From Cymbidium sinense (lineage: Eukaryota > Streptophyta > Magnoliopsida > Asparagales > Orchidaceae), in contig CM038228.1 in the NCBI GenBank assembly GCA_021442155.1, positions 9,899,179 through 9,963,178 on the forward strand: DNA of 64,000 bases. Reading direction: 5' to 3'. Under the pieces are notes generated by a model. It made no database searches. It was not told the DNA's origin and was given only the letters and a program-made list of their open reading frames with translations. The translations under genes were made by a program, and so were the position numbers. The stretch's first letter is position 1. Each line of letters opens with the position of its first letter. Shown one piece after another: positions 57,657 through 64,000 of the stretch.

Positions 57657-58723
57657 GATTTTCAAAATTATTTAATCCATATATCGGTATAAATTATTAG
57701 ATTGAAATATTATAGGAAAACATTGATATGCATAGGAATGAACTTGTCTCAAAGAATAAAAACATTCTAAATGAGAATCTTTATACCCTTTTGGAGAAGA
57801 ATTCTTCCAGCATTCTTTATAAAAGTTCTACTTTATAGGAAAACATTTTGTTTTAATTAGCAAAAGCTTACTTCATATCTTTAATTTAACCATCAACCAA
57901 ACTTTTTTAAGCTAAAATTAATATTATTTTGTTGTAAACTAAATTGAACTCATTACTGGATCTTTCTTAAAATAGATTAGAATTACATTACTGGATTATT
58001 ATATAAATGATATGCAAACTCTAATTTCATTTTAAATATCATTAGATTTGCTTTGATTCTCATATAAATTATTAATATAAAATATTTCATTTAAATATTG
58101 ATACTATTATTTTATGCAAATGACATTACATAATGAAGCATCATATCATATGCTTTGCATAAGTAGCTTTAAAGTAAATAACAAAATAAAATAAGAGAAA
58201 TTTTCAACGCTTATGTATTTATGTATCTAATACTAAAATTTTAATATTTACAAAAAATAATACTTTTTCTCTACATTTAAAAATAAGTATATCTCTTTTA
58301 AAAATAATGATTGTGTTATTTTTGATCTAATAATGAAAATTTGAGTGATATTTAAGTAAATATGAAAGTTTAGATATTTGATATATAATATATAAGAATA
58401 ATATGCTATGTATGTAAGTGCTCCTAAAAATAAGTACTATATACTTTGACCCTCACACATATTCCATAAATCAGATCGTACATATGTAATAAAATCGGAA
58501 AATAATATCAAAATCAAAAGTACCATAATTATAATAAAATTGTCTAAATCTTGCTCACTTATGAAGCATAATTGCATAAATAAATCTGAAATGTGAAAAT
58601 GACCTTTATATGAGATCGACGATGATGATTTAAAATGTGAGAGAATAATATTTGTAAAAAAAATCATTTTGTTATTATTCAATAAATTAAGCCAAAAAAA
58701 GAAAATACTAAATCGGTTAACTG

Positions 58724-58726
<3 letters not shown>
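57657..58726. other. AT-rich intergenic sequence
   Basis: No gene or repeat structure recognised; all open stretches are short and AT-driven. Confidence 0.6.
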
Positions 58727-59575
<849 letters not shown>

Positions 59576-59579
<4 letters not shown>

Positions 59580-60370
59580 AATAAATCTATGTTTTAAATA
59601 TATTTATATATATCTTATAAATATAAATAAATGCTACATATTTAATTTTACTATTAAAAAAATTAATTAAAATTAAAATTAAGTTATCATCATAAAGTTT
59701 AAATAAACATTCCTAACTATTGCATTGCTTGTATTTTATTCTATTATATAAACATATATTAGACAAATAAAATTTAGAATAATTTCTTTATTTTGAATAA
59801 AAGTATATATATATATGTATATAAAATAAAAGTTAAAATTTTAAATTAGGCCTAATTAAAACATTAATTAGTTAATTAGGAACCGAAAAAAAAATTCTGC
59901 CACGACACGCAGCTACCACCTTAGGGCTAATTGCATGACAGGCTGATATATATTTGGACCGACGGCCTCTCGCGATTATTTCCCGCTACTCGAAAATCTC
60001 CCTTCCAATCTTACAGCTCGAACCTGAGGAGGAGGTCGTGCAAAGAGAAGGTTTTTGCCGCTAGAGATAGCACATTTTGTAGTTTTTTTGTCTGTAGATT
60101 TAGGTATTTTTAACCTTAATGTTAAATTTGTATTAGATCTCTTTATATATGGTTTTATTTCGTATGATTCGCTTATTTAGTTTTATTGTTATGATAGATT
60201 GAGATTATAGTACCTTTGTTTGATTAATTTTGTGTATTTTGTGAATGCATATGAGATTTAGGGCTTATGTCAGTATTTTTTTTATTATTTAGAGGTTATA
60301 TATGATTTTATTTTGTATGATGAGCTTATTTAGTTTTATTGTTATCTTAGATTGAGATTATTTTTACTAG
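59576..60370. other. Spacer upstream of the Mutator-like relic
   Basis: AT-rich to 59,880, then a slightly GC-richer stretch (59,890-60,080) with an open frame of 60 codons that I do not recognise. Two diverged copies of a block with GGTTTTATTTCGTATGAT... (60,150-60,215 and 60,297-60,365) suggest a short local duplication. A TTTGCAG acceptor-like site at about 60,373-60,380 precedes the transposase frame. Confidence 0.4.
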
Positions 60371-61452
60371 TCTTTGCAGTAGTGAAACCCGAACGTATTG
60401 AGTCATGGTTTCTACGGACACTCCAAGACTTAATTCCATTAGTCTCTACAAGAGGTGATCTGTGCCTCATATCTGGCAAGCACACATGTCTTGTTTGTGG
60501 TTGTATGGAAATATTACTGTGGGTTACGCATTGCTTTTCCTTAGACATTTGAGGGAGAATTTCAAAAAGGCTGTTAGGCAACTTGGAGTACGAGATGTTG
60601 ACTTCATATGCAAGAAAATGTATGTCGTAGGTAATACTGATGATATCCATTTTTTCAAAAGGTATATGGATGATATCAAGAACATCAACCAGGAGGCCTA
60701 CGATTGGCTTGTTTCAAGGGATGTGCAACAGTGATCTCTAACCCACGATAGTGGCTATAAATATTACAAGATGATCACAAATGCAGCTGAATGCTTTAAT
60801 GGAGTACTTAAGAGGGCACGTGGCTTGCCAATTCAGGCACTGGTTATTGTAATATACTATAATATTGTATATATGTTCATGAAACACTTTGAATTAGTAA
60901 TAACACTAGTCAACCAGCACGACTCCATATTTTTCCAAGTGTTATGGCAACTCCGCAGAGTAATGAATGTAAGGCAAGGAGATTTCTTGAGTTAGTATGA
61001 ATAAGCAGTAATGAGTACCAAGTGTTTGATAGAGCCAACAAAGCCTACAAGGTTGAGTTGTTATAAAACTATGTTTGTAGGTGTATATGTAAACAACCAC
61101 AAGCTTATCACATTCCCTGTCCTCACGTCACTTCTGTGTTGGGACATCGACATCTGAGTCATGTGTAATTTGTCTCGGCCTACTACACTTTGGAGTATTA
61201 CAAAAACACTTACCAGGGATAATTCTATGTCATCTCTGATCGTGATGACTAGCCAGAACACATTATTGCTAGCAGTTACCCAAATTATCGTCCATTAAAT
61301 ATTAAGAGAAAGTCCTGGTTGGCCACGTATAAATAGATTCATAAATACTATGAATGAGAATACTACAAGAAGTAACAGGGTTTATAGTGTATGCAAAAAT
61401 GTTGGGCACAACAGAACAATGTGCCCACAAACTCGTCATCGTAGAATATAAT
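60371..61452 (+). pseudogene. Mutator-like (MULE) transposase, C-terminal half, decayed
   Basis: Plus-strand order fits the plant MURA-type transposase. ESWFLRTLQDL and DLCLISGKHT lie at 60,385-60,490, where the family reads LC-I-S-D-R-H; Asp is replaced by Gly. After a frame change come LRHLRENFKK (about 60,540) and AYDWLVSRD (60,690). Then TNAAECFNGVLKRARGLPIQ lies at about 60,777-60,838. A SWIM zinc finger, CRCICK...CPHV, lies at about 61,077-61,128. The terminal zinc knuckle, VCKNVGHNRTMCP, lies at 61,390-61,428, ending at the stop near 61,452. Stops and frameshifts occur throughout. FAR1/FHY3 regulators share this ancestry, but the decay argues for a transposon relic. Confidence 0.88.
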
Positions 61453-63240
61453 CTTTTTCAAGGTCTTGTCATTTATGGAACTTGTGTTCTCTGTGTTATT
61501 GTATCGTGGCTTGTTGTTGTTGTTTGGGTCTAAATTATTATTTTATTATGTTTATGATAGTTATTTATGTTGTCCCTAAAGTAGATGTTGTTCGATTGTA
61601 GTAAACTTGTTAGGCTATGTCTAAATTGTTGTACTATATTAAATCAATTATCTATGTTGTTAGATTGTAGTAAACTTCTATTACTTCATATTTACTTTTA
61701 GGTTGTTAGACTATAATCTTCATATTGCTGAAATTGTACTGTTCTTCACTATTAAATTGTTGTTAGCTTGTAGTTTGATGCAATTATTTAGGGATCATGT
61801 GCTAGTATAAGGTTTTTTTTCTAGAAAAGCATTAAAATGTTGTACGATAGTGTTGTGAATTTGTTTCATACTACATGTACTTTAATTTTGTTTTGCTATA
61901 TATATTATTACATGTGTAATGCCTAAATTATTGTAGGAAGGATATCTACTGAAGAAGCTGCTCTTTCTGCATGCAGGAGGCAAAGACGAGCAGAGGAGAG
62001 TGACTACGACCCTCCATCGGCTAAAGCTCACTCTAGTATAGCGGCGCTACGTGGTAGGCACAGAGCAGTGCATCCTAATTTTATAAAGTTTCTTTCTACA
62101 AGATGCGTATACAGATTATTCCTATAATGTTGCATACTGAGCCGATTTCTTTACTATGTAGGTTTCAATGCTGGAGGCTACATCTCATTTACTTATGTTC
62201 AAAGAATGACTAGTAAATGGTCCTAGATTATGAGCGCTTTGCGAGTAGCAAGACAGGATTGTGTACATTCTCTTAGATCACCACTTGCTCACAGCCTTTC
62301 TGGAACGTTGGTCTGTTGACCTCCATAGATACTAGATCAATGGAGTCGAGCTCAAAAGACAAAGTCAATCGACGTCGGATGCGATATCGCATAAATCAAA
62401 GCTGAAATACACTAAATGTCACCAAAATTGGTTCAAATGATCTCCGATCGATGAACAAACTTTATCATTGCATTCAAAACATCAAAATTTATCAAAATAT
62501 ACATCTTGCATAATTCGATGGTAGACTAATTAAGAGGTCGAGCTGTCAAAGCACCTACATATATATCGAAGTTGGGAGGTTGTGATGATGCCCAGATAAC
62601 CTCTATTTGTGAAATTGATCACGTCGTTAGCGTCAAAATGTTGATACCTATAAAATGAGACTGTTGTCACTCGATTCGGACTAGTCTACGCAAATGTCGA
62701 GCCGTTGGAAGCGATAATGCGCATTTTCGAACCGAAAGTGACCCTAATTCAACAGTAAAATCACACAAAATTACCTCCAATCATGAAATAGACTATGTCG
62801 TTGTATCCAAAATGTCAAAATCATTCTAAATCAATATCCATATTTCCTTAGGTCATCGTAAAAAAAATAAAAATCGATAAAGTCGACTTACATTTCAGAG
62901 GATATACACATTTAATCCTCCAAATAAATCCCACTTAACTCATATTAAACTCAATTTCAGCCTATTTTCAAACACAAAACCCCACTTGCATTTTATAAAA
63001 TATATAAGTTATCTTATTGCATTTTAAAATCCTCTTAACTTCTTCATGTGGAACCATACCATTCTCATTTAATGGTAGCTGCTAGCTCTTGTTTTATTCA
63101 CTTATTAAAATAAAAAAGAGCATATGATTTTCCCATTATCCATTCCATATCATGTGTGAGTAGCTCTTTTCTCGATTATTTTACCCTTCGTTCCCTTCAG
63201 ATCTCTAAGATCGAACCTGCTTTATCTCTTCTAAAAAATG
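61453..63240. other. Intergenic sequence with one exon-like stretch
   Basis: Mostly AT-rich. At about 61,937-62,110 (after TTGTAG) a plus-strand frame reads RISTEEAALSACRRQRRAEE and on into an arginine-rich stretch, which looks coding-like but matches nothing I recognise. It might be a further exon of the Mutator element or a host fragment. At 62,379-62,392 is the perfect palindrome ATGCGATATCGCAT, in a stretch (62,300-62,900) of more balanced base composition with no open frame. Confidence 0.35.
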
Positions 63241-63359
63241 ATCAACTCTCATGATCGGCCTCCTCTTCATCTCTCATTGGCGAATTGTCCAGAGCAGTAC
63301 CCTCACAACAAACCCACAAGCAGTGAACAAGCATCTCCTCCCGTGTACACGAGCGCTGC

Positions 63360-63361
<2 letters not shown>

Positions 63362-63400
<39 letters not shown>
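63362..63400. repeat. (CT)n microsatellite in a presumed 5' UTR
   Basis: About 19 uninterrupted CT units, 100 bp before the coding stretch at 63.5 kb. Pyrimidine-rich tracts are common in plant 5' leaders. Confidence 0.9.
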
Positions 63401-63403
<3 letters not shown>

Positions 63404-63497
63404 CTTCCTGCTAGTCCTACCCGAAGCAGTCAAGGAAGAGAAGGGAGATGTCACTAAGGGAATCTTCATCAATTGAACTCGAGTTTTAGCTGAAACA

Positions 63498-64000
63498 TTG
63501 TGTTCATGGGTGATAATATATATGAAAGTTCAAGAGGATGAAGAGGAGGATGACCTGGACTTTAATCCGCTTCTAAGAAGAGAAACACCTTTAGAAGCCT
63601 CTCCTAGTTTGAGTTCTGAAAATAAAGGTCCATGTGATAGTGTTGATAAATTCATCCAAAGTTCTTTAGATGGAAACCTCAGTGTTTCATCTTCAAGATT
63701 GAAGGAGAAGTTAGAGAGCTACAGCCCAGAATTTGTAAATGAGGATGAGGAATCTGTAATAAAATTTGATGATGCCTTCGGGAAATCAATCAAACAGTTG
63801 CAATTGTCACTTGTATTGAAGCATGCAAGGAGGAAATTTCTACATTGAATGGAAGTGGCACACAAGGGTTCGACACTCACTTGCACATTACATGAAGAAC
63901 TAGAGGCATTCCTTCAAGAGTCAGATGATGATGATGACCTTCATAATGTCAACGATGAAGAAGAATTCCATAAGTTTCTTGTTTATGTTATTTTGGAAGG
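63498..64000 (+). CDS. N-terminal part of an acidic protein, runs off the window (possibly GON4-like)
   Basis: Plus-strand frame open from 63,498, with acidic stretch EDEEEDDLDFNPLLRRE (from about residue 13), a serine-rich part (SPSLSSEN) and later DDDDDLHNVNDEEEFHKF. An in-frame TGA at 63,846-63,848 interrupts it; the same frame stays open to 64,000. The DFNP-L-L-R-E-x-PLEAS-x-SLSSE phrase resembles, from memory, the start of plant GON4-like/Myb-domain nuclear proteins, but this is weak. The true start may be in an upstream exon (a short ATG frame lies at 63,448-63,489). The stop may mean a pseudogene, a sequencing error, or an unrecognised intron. No transposon signature is seen. Confidence 0.45.

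Noticed and set aside
62379..62392. 14 bp perfect palindrome as a regulatory site
   Set aside because: A single occurrence with no associated gene; could be chance.

Overview
The window is repeat-rich nuclear DNA of a flowering plant. It holds one clearly complete host gene with a spliced intron, several classes of plant transposon, long microsatellites and a 100-N assembly gap. Nothing looks bacterial or organellar. The species cannot be fixed from sequence alone; a large-genome monocot such as a palm is only a guess.

Layout. Positions 1-692 are unexplained AT-rich sequence, then the gap (693-792). From about 870 to 10,400 lies a decayed Ty3/gypsy element on the minus strand (element 1: RNase H, RT, protease, gag, leader, PBS and a shortened 5' LTR). 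Positions 11,109-18,838 are a 7.7 kb solo-type LTR of the same family. Positions 19,877-46,809 are a whole 26.9 kb member on the minus strand (element 2). It has two LTRs of about 7.5 and 7.6 kb, TG...CA ends, a near-matching 5 bp target duplication (AAAAT/AGAAT), a PBS, gag, RT, two RNase H domains and integrase, all broken by stops or frameshifts. Its protease segment is missing. LTR-type DNA of this one family makes up about 39% of the window.

To the right are a hAT transposase relic (47.8-49.9 kb), the 5' part of a Ty1/copia element (about 49.9-51.5 kb), the host kinase gene PPCK (52,440-53,401, two exons, 279 aa), a 5'-truncated LINE with poly(A) tail and candidate target duplication (53,808-57,646), an AT-rich duplicated block with (TA)n arrays (58.7-59.6 kb), a Mutator-like transposase relic on the plus strand (60.37-61.45 kb), and the first part of an acidic, possibly expressed gene running off the right edge (63.5 kb onward).

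The most unusual structure is in the leader of element 2 (36.7-38.9 kb). It is a tandem array of about two dozen imperfect inverted repeats, each a potential stem of 8-21 bp around a conserved loop of about 10 nt. Stem sequences differ between units while both arms change together. Further perfect 9-13 bp inverted repeats recur in the LTRs, next to a dense cluster of TTGACC/GGTCAA hexamers. This looks like a family built around RNA or DNA hairpins.

Only PPCK, and possibly the gene at the right edge, look like functioning protein genes. The transposon reading frames are all relics. PPCK would act in the cytosol to phosphorylate PEP carboxylase and has no functional link to its neighbours.
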